From Verrucomicrobiales bacterium (GTDB lineage: Bacteria; Verrucomicrobiota; Verrucomicrobiia; Limisphaerales; Palsa-1400), in NCBI GenBank assembly GCA_003138485.1, contig PLGF01000175.1, forward strand, positions 2,052 through 66,051: DNA of 64,000 nucleotides, in the 5' to 3' direction. A program made the position numbers and the translations under genes. This document shows, in pieces, positions 36,694 through 45,204 of this stretch. The notes below the pieces were generated by a model. It saw only the letters and a program-made list of their open reading frames with translations. It did no database searches and had not been told where the DNA came from. Each line of letters starts with the position of its first letter. Position 1 is the first letter of the stretch.

Positions 36694-37488
36694 TCAGGTG
36701 GCAAAACTTTGAATGATCGAACTGACAACCAGATGCCAGCCATCGACCAAAACGAAGAGCAGGATTTTCAACGGCAGGGATATGGTCATGGGCGGCATCA
36801 TCATCATGCCCATGCTCATCAGGACCGTCGCGACGATCAGGTCAATTAGAATAAAGGGCAGGAAAAGGAGAAACCCCATCTGGAAGGCCGTGCGCAGCTC
36901 GCTGATGATGAACCCGGGCACCACCACCTTCAGTGGCAACTGGTCCGGCGTCGTCGGCCCCAGGCGCGCCAGGGTGGCGAACAGTTCCACGTCCTTGGGC
37001 CGCGCTTGTTTGAGCATGAAGGTCCGCACCGGGCCGGCGGCGCGGTCCAGCGCCTCCTGGCTGGTGATCTGTTTGGCCCGATACGGCTCCAGCGCCTCCT
37101 TGTCGATCTTTTCCCAGACCGGTTCCATGATGAAGAAGGTCAGGAAGAGGGAAAGCCCGATCAAAATCTGGTTCGATGGCGCGCCGGGAAGCGACAGGGC
37201 CGAGCGCACAAAGGAAAGGACGATGACGATGCGCGTGAAGCAGGTCATCAGGAGAATGATCGATGGCGCCAGGGTCAGCAGCGTCATGATGGCCAGCACT
37301 TTGACGGCGCTGTCCACATCGACCGGCTGGTTCAATCCGTTGATCCCGATGTTCAAGCTCAGAGCGCCGGAATTGGTCTGGGCGTGGGCGGACGCCAGGC
37401 CGGCCAGCATGAAAAGCGGCGCCAGCAGCCACGGCCGCGCCAGGCGCCGGGCAAAGCCGCCTCTGAGAATGGGAGCGCCTGCGTTCAT
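36694..37488 (-). CDS. fliP: Flagellar export apparatus protein FliP
   Basis: A 264-residue protein with a cleavable signal peptide, as usual for FliP, and the conserved blocks MTLLTLAPSIILLMTCFTRIVIVLSFVR, PSNQILIGLSLFLTFF and FLLFLPFILIDLIVATVLMSMGMMMMPP. It forms the core of the export gate with FliQ and FliR. The ATG overlaps the fliO stop (ATGA). Confidence 0.96.
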   Translation of the reverse strand: MNAGAPILRGGFARRLARPWLLAPLFMLAGLASAHAQTNSGALSLNIGINGLNQPVDVDSAVKVLAIMTLLTLAPSIILLMTCFTRIVIVLSFVRSALSLPGAPSNQILIGLSLFLTFFIMEPVWEKIDKEALEPYRAKQITSQEALDRAAGPVRTFMLKQARPKDVELFATLARLGPTTPDQLPLKVVVPGFIISELRTAFQMGFLLFLPFILIDLIVATVLMSMGMMMMPPMTISLPLKILLFVLVDGWHLVVSSIIQSFAT

Positions 37489-37853
37489 GATTTGCGGGCC
37501 AAAACGTGCTGGAATGCCTCGGCGAAACTCATTTTGGGCGCGGCCTCGGGCGGCGCCTCGTCCGCCGCGGGAAGATGGCTCAACAAGGTCAGCCCCGCGG
37601 TTGAGGAGGCGATGAGGAGACGCTGCTGCTCGTATCCGACGACGTAGAGGGCCTGGCGCTGGCCCAGGGATTTAACTTCCAGGACACTGAGTTTTGGCGC
37701 GGCGCCGCGGCGAAGGCCCAGACGCTGCCAGTTTCTGAAGAGCCAGACGCCCCCCAGGAACAGGGCGATCACCACCACCAGCGCCCCCGCCACTCTCAGC
37801 AGAGACGAACCCATGTCGGGCAACCCGCTCGATATGGCCGGAAGGTTGGTCAC
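37485..37853 (-). CDS. fliO: Flagellar assembly protein FliO
   Basis: A 122-residue protein with one transmembrane helix (about 18-40) and a short cytosolic domain with LSVLEVKSLGQRQALYVVGYEQQRLLIA, the FliO pattern. FliO helps FliP assemble. The start is GTG at 37853, overlapping the fliN stop by GTGA, and the gene lies just before fliP. Confidence 0.88.
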   Translation of the reverse strand: MTNLPAISSGLPDMGSSLLRVAGALVVVIALFLGGVWLFRNWQRLGLRRGAAPKLSVLEVKSLGQRQALYVVGYEQQRLLIASSTAGLTLLSHLPAADEAPPEAAPKMSFAEAFQHVLARKS

Positions 37854-38110
37854 ACGGCTCCGAAAAGTTCGATGATTTTGATGCCGTAACAGTCGTTGAC
37901 GACGACGACTTCACCGCGAGCGATGTGCTTTTGGTTGGCGTAAAGGTTGACGGGTTGCTGCGCGTCCTGGTCGAGTTTGACGACCGAACCCTGCGTCAGT
38001 TGGAGCACTTCGCGCAAAGGCATCTGGCAGGACCCCAGCTCGATGGTGAGTTTGACACGCACGTCCAGGAGCAGTTCGAGATTAAGTGGGGGATTGGGTT
38101 TTGCGTCCAT
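37850..38110 (-). CDS. fliN: Flagellar motor switch protein FliN
   Basis: An 86-residue SpoA-domain protein (LLLDVRVKLTIELGSCQMPLREVLQL, then GSVVKLDQ and GEVVVVNDCYGIKI), the size of the minimal FliN. It builds the lower C ring with FliM and supports cargo docking through FliH. Start at MDAKPNP fits, 4 bp after the fliM stop; a longer frame would overlap fliM. Confidence 0.93.
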   Translation of the reverse strand: MDAKPNPPLNLELLLDVRVKLTIELGSCQMPLREVLQLTQGSVVKLDQDAQQPVNLYANQKHIARGEVVVVNDCYGIKIIELFGAV

Positions 38111-38114
38111 AAAG

Positions 38115-39059
38115 TCAGGGTTTGATCGTTTGGGTGATTTCCACGGCCAAATGGCCGCCAACCGTGCCGAGGCGGCCGTTGAATTTCGCGGACTCGCCCA
38201 GGCGCACGCGGACCTGCCGGACCCATTCCGGGGCGACTTGGAGAACGTCCCCGGCCTTCAAGTGCAGGACATCGCGGGCGGAGAGTTCCATTCCCTGCCA
38301 TTCGGCGGTCACGGGCAGGGAGACATCATCCAGGCTCCGGTTCCATTTCGCGGGATTTGGCGCAACCGGAGCGGGCGGTTCGGCCGCGGCCTCTGCCTCG
38401 GGGCAAAGCTGGCGCAGCAACGGTTCCAGCGTGGCATAGGGAAAGGCCAGTTGCATCCGTCCGGCGCAGTCGCCGTTGCGGACCTCCAGGAAAAGTGTCA
38501 GCATGCTCGTTTGCGGGGGCGAGGTCTGAAGGAAACGGCCATCGGTTTCGCAGCCCAAAACGGCGGGCTTGAGCTGCCGGAGGGAGGCCCAATTGCCGCA
38601 CCATTCCTCCAGGAGCGCCTGGACGACTTGGTCCAGCAACGCTTTTTCGATTTCGCTCAACTCGCGCCCGGTTTCCTCAATTTTCCCGGAACCGCCCATC
38701 AGGCTGTCCACGATGGACAAGGCCAGGGGCGTCTGGATGTCAAGAATGGAAACGCCGCGCAGAGGCTCGGTCTTGAAGAGAATCAGGTGGGCCGGCGCCG
38801 CCCAAGCCTCGGTCAGCTTCTGGAAAGAGAGGACCTGGATGGAGTCGAGATTGAAGGAGAAATCCGAACGCAACAAAGGCGATACCCGCGCGCTGGCCGC
38901 CTCCAGGAACTGCTCCTGATGCGCCCGCAGCTTGCGCAACTGTCGGGGAGAGAGGAGCGACGCCCCGCGCAGGTCCAAAGGCAGAACCGCCGAGGAGGCG
39001 GGCCTGGTTTGGGCGGCTGGCAGGGCGGCGGCGGGTGGCGGATTGGGGGCTGAACTCAT
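38115..39059 (-). CDS. fliM: Flagellar motor switch protein FliM without the usual N-terminal CheY-binding motif
   Basis: A 314-residue protein with the FliM middle domain (ARVSPLLRSDFSF, SIVDSLMGGSGK) and a C-terminal SpoA domain (VSLPVTAEWQG to LKAGDVLQVAPEW). FliM normally opens with an EIDALL-type peptide that binds phosphorylated CheY. Here the first 35 residues are Pro/Ala-rich with nothing like it. ATG at 39059 overlaps the fliL stop (ATGA), and the longer frame overlaps fliL, so the missing motif is not due to a wrong start choice nearby. Confidence 0.9.
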   Translation of the reverse strand: MSSAPNPPPAAALPAAQTRPASSAVLPLDLRGASLLSPRQLRKLRAHQEQFLEAASARVSPLLRSDFSFNLDSIQVLSFQKLTEAWAAPAHLILFKTEPLRGVSILDIQTPLALSIVDSLMGGSGKIEETGRELSEIEKALLDQVVQALLEEWCGNWASLRQLKPAVLGCETDGRFLQTSPPQTSMLTLFLEVRNGDCAGRMQLAFPYATLEPLLRQLCPEAEAAAEPPAPVAPNPAKWNRSLDDVSLPVTAEWQGMELSARDVLHLKAGDVLQVAPEWVRQVRVRLGESAKFNGRLGTVGGHLAVEITQTIKP

Positions 39060-39643
39060 TGAATGGCCATCTCGGTGATGTAGATTTCCTTGATGATGGG
39101 TCCGCCCAGGGCGTTGTTGAAGATGGTCAACAATTCTGCGCGGATGACGTTGCGCGCGCCGGGCTTTTCCATGTCGGAAATGGTTTTGGTGCAGAGTGTG
39201 CCGGTGGCCAGGTCCAGGAGCTGGGCCTGATTCTGTTCGATCTTCTCCTTCACGGTCGGGTCCGTGCCGACGAGGGTGAGGCTGGTCATCAAGTATCGGG
39301 TGCCCATCGTGCCGGCCACGTTGACCAGGATTTTGTTCAATTGCACGGTGACTTTGGCGGTGCCGGGCGCGGCGGCGCGGCTGTCGGCGCCTTCCTTGGG
39401 GGAGGCGGCGCCGGGTTCCACCGGAGCGGCCTCCGCCGGTGTGAGGGCGCGCTTCATCTCCGGGACAAGTACGAATCGCGTGGTTGCGTAAGCCAGCAGC
39501 GGCATGGCGACCACCGTGATGAGCAGCGGCAGCCACGATTTGCCAAAGAGTGGGGACTTGGCCGTGGGAGGCGCCACTTTGGGCTCTTCGGGCGGCGGTT
39601 CCGCGCGTGCGCCAAGGCGCGAGTCTGTCGGTTTTTCCGGCAT
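39056..39643 (-). CDS. fliL: Flagellar basal-body-associated protein FliL
   Basis: A 195-residue protein with a charged Pro-rich cytosolic N-terminus, one transmembrane helix (about 33-53) and a periplasmic FliL domain (VQLNKILVNVAGTMGTRYLMTSLTL, then AELLTIFNN). FliL supports stator function around the motor. It lies just upstream of fliM, as in many bacteria. Confidence 0.9.
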   Translation of the reverse strand: MPEKPTDSRLGARAEPPPEEPKVAPPTAKSPLFGKSWLPLLITVVAMPLLAYATTRFVLVPEMKRALTPAEAAPVEPGAASPKEGADSRAAAPGTAKVTVQLNKILVNVAGTMGTRYLMTSLTLVGTDPTVKEKIEQNQAQLLDLATGTLCTKTISDMEKPGARNVIRAELLTIFNNALGGPIIKEIYITEMAIQ

Positions 39644-39655
39644 AAAAGGAGGGGA

Positions 39656-40510
39656 TTAACGTTTCATGTTCACGACATCTTGCAGCAATTCATCGCTGGT
39701 CGTGACGATCTTTGAGTTGGCTTCGAAACCGCGCTGGGCGACGATCAGATCAGCCATCTGGGCGGCGAGATCGACGTTGGATAGTTCCAGGGCGCCGGAT
39801 TGGATGGTGCCCAAGCCGCTCGATCCGGGCGCCGTCAAAGCTGTCAGCGGGCCGGCGTTGGTCATGTTCGAGTAAAGATTGCTTCCCTGGTTGACCAAAG
39901 CCTGGGGGTTCTGGAAGTTTTGGAGCAAAATCTGCCCGCGGACAAACGAAGTGCCGTCGGACAAGTTCACCGTGATAGTCCCGGAGGAACTGATCGAGTA
40001 GGAAGTCATGGTGGCAGTCGGACTGGAGGTCGAAGGCATGCCCTGGGTGTTGATGACGATGGGGCCCAGTGTGGAAAGGCCCGTGTTGGAATAACCCTGA
40101 ACCAACATGCCGTTCGAGGTGACCAGATTCCCATTGTTGTTGAGCGTGAAGGTGCCGTCCTGGGTGGCGTATTGGGCGGTGGAACTTGGGTCTTGCACGA
40201 CGAAGAACCCATTGCCGTTGATGGCCAGATTGCTGCTGACGCCTGTGGGATTGATGGTCCCTTGGGCCCAGTCATTCGTGATCGAGATGGTGTTGACGCC
40301 GGTTCCAATCTGCATCGGGTTGGTGCCGGGGTTGCTCGAACTGGTGGACGCGGTGGCGGCTTGCAGCGTATTGCTGAAAGAGTCGGCCAGGTTCCCGGTG
40401 GCGGACTTGAAGCCCGTGGTGTTAAGGTTGGCGATGTTATTCCCGATGATGTCCATTTGCTGCTGGAAGGCATCGAGTCCGCTGACGGCTGAACTGAGTG
40501 ATGTGAGCAT
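39656..40510 (-). CDS. flgE: Flagellar hook protein FlgE, short form
   Basis: A 284-residue flagellar hook/rod protein. The N-terminal rod motif (LSSAVSGLDAFQQQMDIIGNNIANLNTTGFK) and the C-terminal flg_bbr_C motif (ELSNVDLAAQMADLIVAQRGFEANSKIVTTSDELLQDVVNM) are intact, with NGNGFFVVQD in the middle. It is much shorter than the usual 400-residue-plus FlgE and lacks the outer D2 domains. The place after flgD and fliK argues for hook protein; FlgF/FlgG-like rod protein is the alternative. Confidence 0.82.
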   Translation of the reverse strand: MLTSLSSAVSGLDAFQQQMDIIGNNIANLNTTGFKSATGNLADSFSNTLQAATASTSSSNPGTNPMQIGTGVNTISITNDWAQGTINPTGVSSNLAINGNGFFVVQDPSSTAQYATQDGTFTLNNNGNLVTSNGMLVQGYSNTGLSTLGPIVINTQGMPSTSSPTATMTSYSISSSGTITVNLSDGTSFVRGQILLQNFQNPQALVNQGSNLYSNMTNAGPLTALTAPGSSGLGTIQSGALELSNVDLAAQMADLIVAQRGFEANSKIVTTSDELLQDVVNMKR

Positions 40511-40518
40511 AAGTGTTG

Positions 40519-40929
40519 TTAATTCTGGGTTGAGGTCTGAGTGCTGCTATTGCTTGTGCCGTCGCTGGCGGAGACGGTCGGCGCCACGGCGGCCAAAGTG
40601 TTCAGGCCGTAGGCCTGGCCGTTGATCACAATCTGCGGCACGCCCGACACTATTTGCACGGAGCTGACAACGCCACTGATTTGGGCGGCGCTGGTGGAGG
40701 GTTTGAGCGCGACGGTTTGCCCGATGAGCGAATCGGCCTGCATGGTTTGCAAGTCGCTCTGCGTGCTTTGTGCCGACTGCAAGGCGCTGAATTGCGCCAG
40801 TTGCGCCGCGAAAGCGGTGTCGCTTTGCGGGTTGAGCGGGTCCTGCGAACTCATTTGCGTGACCAGCAGGTTGAGAAAGTCCGCTTGAGTGAGGGTTTGT
40901 GATGCGGGGGTGGAGCTGACTGCTGACAT
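40519..40929 (-). CDS. flgD: Flagellar hook cap protein FlgD
   Basis: A 136-residue protein with the FlgD N-terminal signature (LTQADFLNLLVTQMSSQDPLNPQSDTAFAAQLAQFSALQ). It keeps only a short C-terminal part, so the usual Ig-like and tudor domains are reduced. It acts as a scaffold for hook polymerisation and precedes flgE. Confidence 0.92.
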   Translation of the reverse strand: MSAVSSTPASQTLTQADFLNLLVTQMSSQDPLNPQSDTAFAAQLAQFSALQSAQSTQSDLQTMQADSLIGQTVALKPSTSAAQISGVVSSVQIVSGVPQIVINGQAYGLNTLAAVAPTVSASDGTSNSSTQTSTQN

Positions 40930-40941
40930 AGGTTTATGGGG

Positions 40942-42204
40942 TTACGCCCAGGACTCCCAGCGTTGCCGGGAGCGATTCTGATTCCTGGGTTTGCGGGTTT
41001 GTGTCTGCGCGGCGGCCGGATTGGCGGCTGGCGCCTCCCCGTCTGATGGATCGAAGGGCCGCTGCCGATGATCGGCGGCCTGCCCAAAGCCCGTGCTGAC
41101 GCCGCTGCCCGGCGGGAGCAACTGCACGTTCTGGCGCGCCAGCGCCTGCTGCAATTGCGTCCACTGCGTGTCCAGCGCGGAAAAATCGCCCCGCTCGCAC
41201 CGGAGCGTGGCCTGCAATTGGCCGTTGTGTGTTGTCAATTGCAAAAAAAGCTGCGTGCCGGCGTCGAGCTTGAGCGAAACGCCCAGGCTGTCCGCCCCTT
41301 TTTCCCGGATGGTCACTACTTCGCGCGAAATCATCGCCTCGATCCGGTCCAGCGGGCTGCCGGCCGGAGCGCTGGCTGCTTCAGTTTCCCGCGCCCCCTG
41401 GGTGGTTTTGACGGCGGGGTCGATCAGCGCCACGCCTTGCGCCGGCGTGTCGTGCCAGGTGAATTCCAGATGCGATTTTGCCTTCCGCTGGCCGATTTCG
41501 CCACCGGCCTCGACTGCCGCGACGGCAGTGATAGCGGCGGCAAGCGGCAATTTTTGCTCTGTCCCACCGGCAATTTCGTTTCTTTCGGCGTCTAAATTCA
41601 TTCTCTGACTACCTGTAGCACCGGACGTGCCAGTTGCCGGAGCTTCGGCGATGGCGGCCTTTTCCATCGCCTTCGGGTTGGGGGCTGCGGCTGGTTTCTC
41701 CGTCACCGCGTCCGGCTCAGGCTTCACCGGGGCGGGTTGGGAGGCGGCGGCGGAAGATTTCACGGCGGCCAAAGCCGGAGTCTTTGGGGCCGGGGCGCCT
41801 TTGGGTTCGGCTGATTTGGCTTCGGTGTCGGGGCGCTGGGGAGTCGGGGCGGCGGGTTTGGAATCGGCCGCCTGGGGGGCGCTCAGGGAGGATTGCGGCC
41901 GGGCCGTTTTCTGCCATCGCGGAAGCAGGGGAGAAACAGGCGGCGGCTGGAGCAGCAGGGCGAGCAGCAGACCGTCAGGGTCGGGATCGGCGGCGTCCGG
42001 GTTGGCGGGCTTGTCCCGGGCTGGAGCGGTCGATTGTGATGGAGTCTTGGCGGACGGATTGGCCGGGCCGTCAGTCTGCGCCAGCAACATGAGGGCGGAG
42101 AACTCTTTCGAAGGGGATGGCGTGGGTGCGGGCGCAAGGAAGGAAAGGAAAGCCAGCGGCTCCATGAAGCCGCTGGCTTTGGGGGCGGGAGTTTGGGCTG
42201 TCAT
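40942..42204 (-). CDS. fliK: Flagellar hook-length control protein FliK
   Basis: A 420-residue protein. The long N-terminal part is low-complexity Pro/Ala/Lys, as expected for the molecular-ruler segment. The C-terminal Flg_hook domain has SLGVSLKLDAGTQLFLQLTTHNGQLQATLRCERGDF. It measures hook length and triggers the FlhB switch. Its ATG overlaps the stop of the MotE-like gene. Confidence 0.87.
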   Translation of the reverse strand: MTAQTPAPKASGFMEPLAFLSFLAPAPTPSPSKEFSALMLLAQTDGPANPSAKTPSQSTAPARDKPANPDAADPDPDGLLLALLLQPPPVSPLLPRWQKTARPQSSLSAPQAADSKPAAPTPQRPDTEAKSAEPKGAPAPKTPALAAVKSSAAASQPAPVKPEPDAVTEKPAAAPNPKAMEKAAIAEAPATGTSGATGSQRMNLDAERNEIAGGTEQKLPLAAAITAVAAVEAGGEIGQRKAKSHLEFTWHDTPAQGVALIDPAVKTTQGARETEAASAPAGSPLDRIEAMISREVVTIREKGADSLGVSLKLDAGTQLFLQLTTHNGQLQATLRCERGDFSALDTQWTQLQQALARQNVQLLPPGSGVSTGFGQAADHRQRPFDPSDGEAPAANPAAAQTQTRKPRNQNRSRQRWESWA

Positions 42205-42785
42205 TTGGTTGTGGAACTGTGCGTGGAAAGGCGAACCTGTTCGGAAATCTCGGCCGTGCGGCGGGCTTCGGGTTCGCCCTTCTTGGCCAGCGCCTCCAGG
42301 ATGGCGGCTGTTTCGGTTTCCTTGAGGTAAAGCAGAATGCGCACGATGGATTCGTTGTCCATTTCCGACAGGACCGCCGCGGCGGTTTCGGGAGTCATGC
42401 CGGCATAGACCTTGGCCAGCTTCTTCAGGTTCCCCACTTCTTCGTCTTTGACACGGAGGACGGACTTGTCGAAATCGACCTGGAGTTGGTGTACAGTCTG
42501 GGTGACTTGGGCCAGTTCGACGCGCTCGTTTTGGAGGCGCGCGGCCAGTTCGTCGAGCTGCTGCCCGCGCTGCTCAACGGATTTCCTCTCGATCTTCAAC
42601 TCGGCGATGAGTTGATCGGCTTCGGGATTGCTGAAGTTCCAGGACGGCCCCGAGAAATGGTAGGCGTTTTTGAGGGCGGCGCGCGGCGGCGGCTTGGGAG
42701 TCTGCCAGAACAAGACGGTGGAGAGGAGATAGATGAAGACGCCCGCGGGGGCGCTGAGCCAGGGATGAGCGAGAAGTTTAATCAT
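42201..42785 (-). CDS. MotE-like flagellar coiled-coil protein
   Basis: A 194-residue protein with an N-terminal transmembrane helix (about 10-30), a long coiled coil (about 60-125) and a C-terminal MgtE-N-like domain (LAKVYAGMTPETAAAVLSEMDNESIVRILLYLKETETAAILEAL). This is the MotE layout known from alphaproteobacteria and found between fliJ and fliK in several phyla. There it serves as a stator chaperone, here as an inference. Confidence 0.75.
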   Translation of the reverse strand: MIKLLAHPWLSAPAGVFIYLLSTVLFWQTPKPPPRAALKNAYHFSGPSWNFSNPEADQLIAELKIERKSVEQRGQQLDELAARLQNERVELAQVTQTVHQLQVDFDKSVLRVKDEEVGNLKKLAKVYAGMTPETAAAVLSEMDNESIVRILLYLKETETAAILEALAKKGEPEARRTAEISEQVRLSTHSSTTK

Positions 42786-42791
42786 GTGACG

Positions 42792-43250
42792 CTAGGAGGT
42801 TTGGCTGGCATGAATGGCGGTCACGCGGCGGACGGCAAACTCGTCGAGGAGCTTCTGTTCCTCGCGGGCCTCGAGGCGGCGGTGGGCGGCGTGTTGCTTT
42901 TCGCAATACACATCGACCATCTCCCGCTGCTGCCGGGCGGCCAGCATGGCATGGGAGGCGGATTGGACGCGCCGCTCGGCGCGGCCCAGTGCCGCCACGC
43001 AGTCGTCGCGCTGTTTTTCCAAAGACCGGTGAAAATGGTGGGCCTGGGCGGCGTGGGCCGCGTTGCAGCCACCGGCCAGCAACCGCCGGATGTGGGACCA
43101 GTCCTCGCCGATGCGCGCGTCGATCATTTCGAGCGAGTCCAACACCTGCTGGCGGTTGAGCAAGGCGCGGGAGTATTCTTCCAGGGCGTCGTTTTCCTGG
43201 CGCTGGCGAACGGTTCGGACGGCTTCGAGGGTGAAACGAAAGGCTTTCAT
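42792..43250 (-). CDS. fliJ: Flagellar export chaperone FliJ
   Basis: A 152-residue, almost wholly coiled-coil protein starting KAFRFTLEAVRTVRQRQENDALEEYSRAL, the FliJ pattern. It is the central stalk-like partner of the FliI ATPase. Its ATG overlaps the fliI stop (ATGA). Confidence 0.88.
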   Translation of the reverse strand: MKAFRFTLEAVRTVRQRQENDALEEYSRALLNRQQVLDSLEMIDARIGEDWSHIRRLLAGGCNAAHAAQAHHFHRSLEKQRDDCVAALGRAERRVQSASHAMLAARQQREMVDVYCEKQHAAHRRLEAREEQKLLDEFAVRRVTAIHASQTS

Positions 43251-44620
43251 GAGCGTTTGGCGGGCGGGGGTTTGGCCGGCAAGGGCGTGGCCATCGTTTG
43301 GGCCAGCAGCGACCAGCTTTGCTCCGTCAACGAACCCTGGTCGATGGCCTGGCGCAAGAACGTTTGCATCGGTTCATGCAGGTGAATGCTCAAATCAATG
43401 GCGGCATTGGTGCCGGCGGGATAGGCGCCGATGTTGATCAAATCCTGGTTCTTGCGATACGTTGCCATGCTCTCCCTGGCGCGCGCCGTGAGCTTCTGCT
43501 GCTCGGCCGTGGTCAGGTCGCGATTCAAACGGCTCACGCTCTCCAGCACGTCGATGGCCGGGTAGTGGTTCTGCGTGGCCAGTTCGCGCGTGAGAACGAT
43601 GTGGCCGTCCAGGATCGAGCGCACCGCGTCGGCAATCGGGTCGTTCATGTCGTCAGCCTCCACCAGCACGGTGAACAGGCCGGTGATGGAACCCGTTGGC
43701 CCCGTGCCCGCCCGTTCGAGCAACTGCGGGAGAAGGGAAAAAACCGATGGGGTGTACCCGCGGGTGGCGGGAGGTTCGCCGACGGCCAGGCCGATCTCGC
43801 GCTGGGCCATCGCAAAGCGGGTGACCGAATCCATCATCATCAGCACGTTCTGGCCCTGGTCGCGGAAGTACTCGGCCACGGCCATGGCCACGAAGGCGCC
43901 TTTGAGCCGCGCAATGGCAGGCTGGTTGGATGTGGCCACCACCACCACCGATTTGCGGCGGCCGGCTTCGTCCAGATCCTTTTCAAGGAACTCCCTGACT
44001 TCGCGACCCCGTTCGCCGATGAGAGCAATCACGTTGACATCCGCCTCCGCCTGGCTGGCAATCATGCCCAGAAGGGTCGATTTGCCCACACCGCTGCCGG
44101 CGAATATCCCCAGACGCTGCCCGCGTCCGCATGGCACAAAGGTGTCGATGGCTTTGATGCCCGTGCGAAAACAGTGTCGGATGCGCTGGCGCTTGAGGGG
44201 ATGGGGCGGTTGCATCGTCAAACTGACGTCTTCGGTGGAGCGGATCGGCCCCAAGTCATCCAGCGGCTGGCCCAGCCCATCGATGACCCGCCCTTTGAGG
44301 GCATCACCCACCGGAACCCGCAGAGTTGTCCCCAGTGCGATGACCTCCGCGCCCGGATGGATGCCGCGCAGTTCACCCAGGGGCATGAGCAAGACATGAT
44401 GATTGCGGAAGCCGACCACCTCGGCCAGCGTGGAGCCATCCTGGCCGGCGGATTCGATTCGGCAAATCTCGCCGACGCCGGTGAGCGGGCCTTCGGATTC
44501 GATGACCAGGCCGATCAACTGGACGACGCGGCCATGATTTCGAATGACCTCGGTTTCCCGGACCCGGTGGAGCAGGGCCTCAATGCGGTTGGGGGTGTAA
44601 ATGGTGTGTCCGTTGGTCAT
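43247..44620 (-). CDS. fliI: Flagellum-specific ATPase FliI
   Basis: A 457-residue ATPase of the F1-beta/SctN class. Walker A is GSGVGKST (175-182), Walker B includes VLMMMDSVTRFAMAQREIGLA, and GEPPATRGYTPSVFSLLPQLLERAG is the family signature. It energises export with FliH and FliJ encoded on both sides. The ATG overlaps the fliH stop. Confidence 0.96.
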   Translation of the reverse strand: MTNGHTIYTPNRIEALLHRVRETEVIRNHGRVVQLIGLVIESEGPLTGVGEICRIESAGQDGSTLAEVVGFRNHHVLLMPLGELRGIHPGAEVIALGTTLRVPVGDALKGRVIDGLGQPLDDLGPIRSTEDVSLTMQPPHPLKRQRIRHCFRTGIKAIDTFVPCGRGQRLGIFAGSGVGKSTLLGMIASQAEADVNVIALIGERGREVREFLEKDLDEAGRRKSVVVVATSNQPAIARLKGAFVAMAVAEYFRDQGQNVLMMMDSVTRFAMAQREIGLAVGEPPATRGYTPSVFSLLPQLLERAGTGPTGSITGLFTVLVEADDMNDPIADAVRSILDGHIVLTRELATQNHYPAIDVLESVSRLNRDLTTAEQQKLTARARESMATYRKNQDLINIGAYPAGTNAAIDLSIHLHEPMQTFLRQAIDQGSLTEQSWSLLAQTMATPLPAKPPPAKRS

Positions 44621-45204
44621 GCGAGCATGGTCCTTTGGAGGAGATCAAACTTGGTTTCGCGGCGGGCATCAACGGTGCCAAAATGCGTCTGAACCAGGCA
44701 TCCGCCGCGGGTCACTTCCGGCGAGGACATAAAGCGGAATTCCTTGGCCCCGTCTCCGGCGGCCAGCAATGGAGAGCCGGACTTCTGAAGCAATTCCAGA
44801 TCCGCCGGGTGCAGACGCACGGTGAACTGCGCCGTGCCCTCGATCTGCGCCAGGGCGTCGCGCACCGCCGCTTCAACCATGGCGGTGGAGATGGGTATTT
44901 CCGCGACGATCTTCTGCGCGACGGACAGCGACAGCGCGATGAGCGCGCTCTCGGTGTCGCGCATGATTTGCGGGACGGAGTTCCGCAGGGATTCGAGCAC
45001 GCCGCGCATCACTTCATGCACTTCGGCGCGCTGCTGGAGAAGCTGCCGGCCAAGCTCTTTTTCCGCGTCGTCGCGCCCGCGCCGGTAACTGGCGAGAAGC
45101 TCCTCCTCGCCGGCCGCCGGGGCCGCGCTTTCGTCGTCGCGGTCCAAGAGGACGACTCCGCGCAGTGGGTTGGGCAAAGTGAGGTTGTCGGACCAGGAGT
45201 TCAT
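44617..45204 (-). CDS. fliH: Flagellar assembly protein FliH
   Basis: A 195-residue protein with an N-terminal acidic region, a long helix and a C-terminal FliH/AtpE-like domain (ALSLSVAQKIVAEIPISTAMVEAAVRDALAQI, VRLHPADLELLQ). It regulates FliI and links it to the C ring. Its start overlaps the fliG stop (TGATGA). Confidence 0.88.
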   Translation of the reverse strand: MNSWSDNLTLPNPLRGVVLLDRDDESAAPAAGEEELLASYRRGRDDAEKELGRQLLQQRAEVHEVMRGVLESLRNSVPQIMRDTESALIALSLSVAQKIVAEIPISTAMVEAAVRDALAQIEGTAQFTVRLHPADLELLQKSGSPLLAAGDGAKEFRFMSSPEVTRGGCLVQTHFGTVDARRETKFDLLQRTMLA

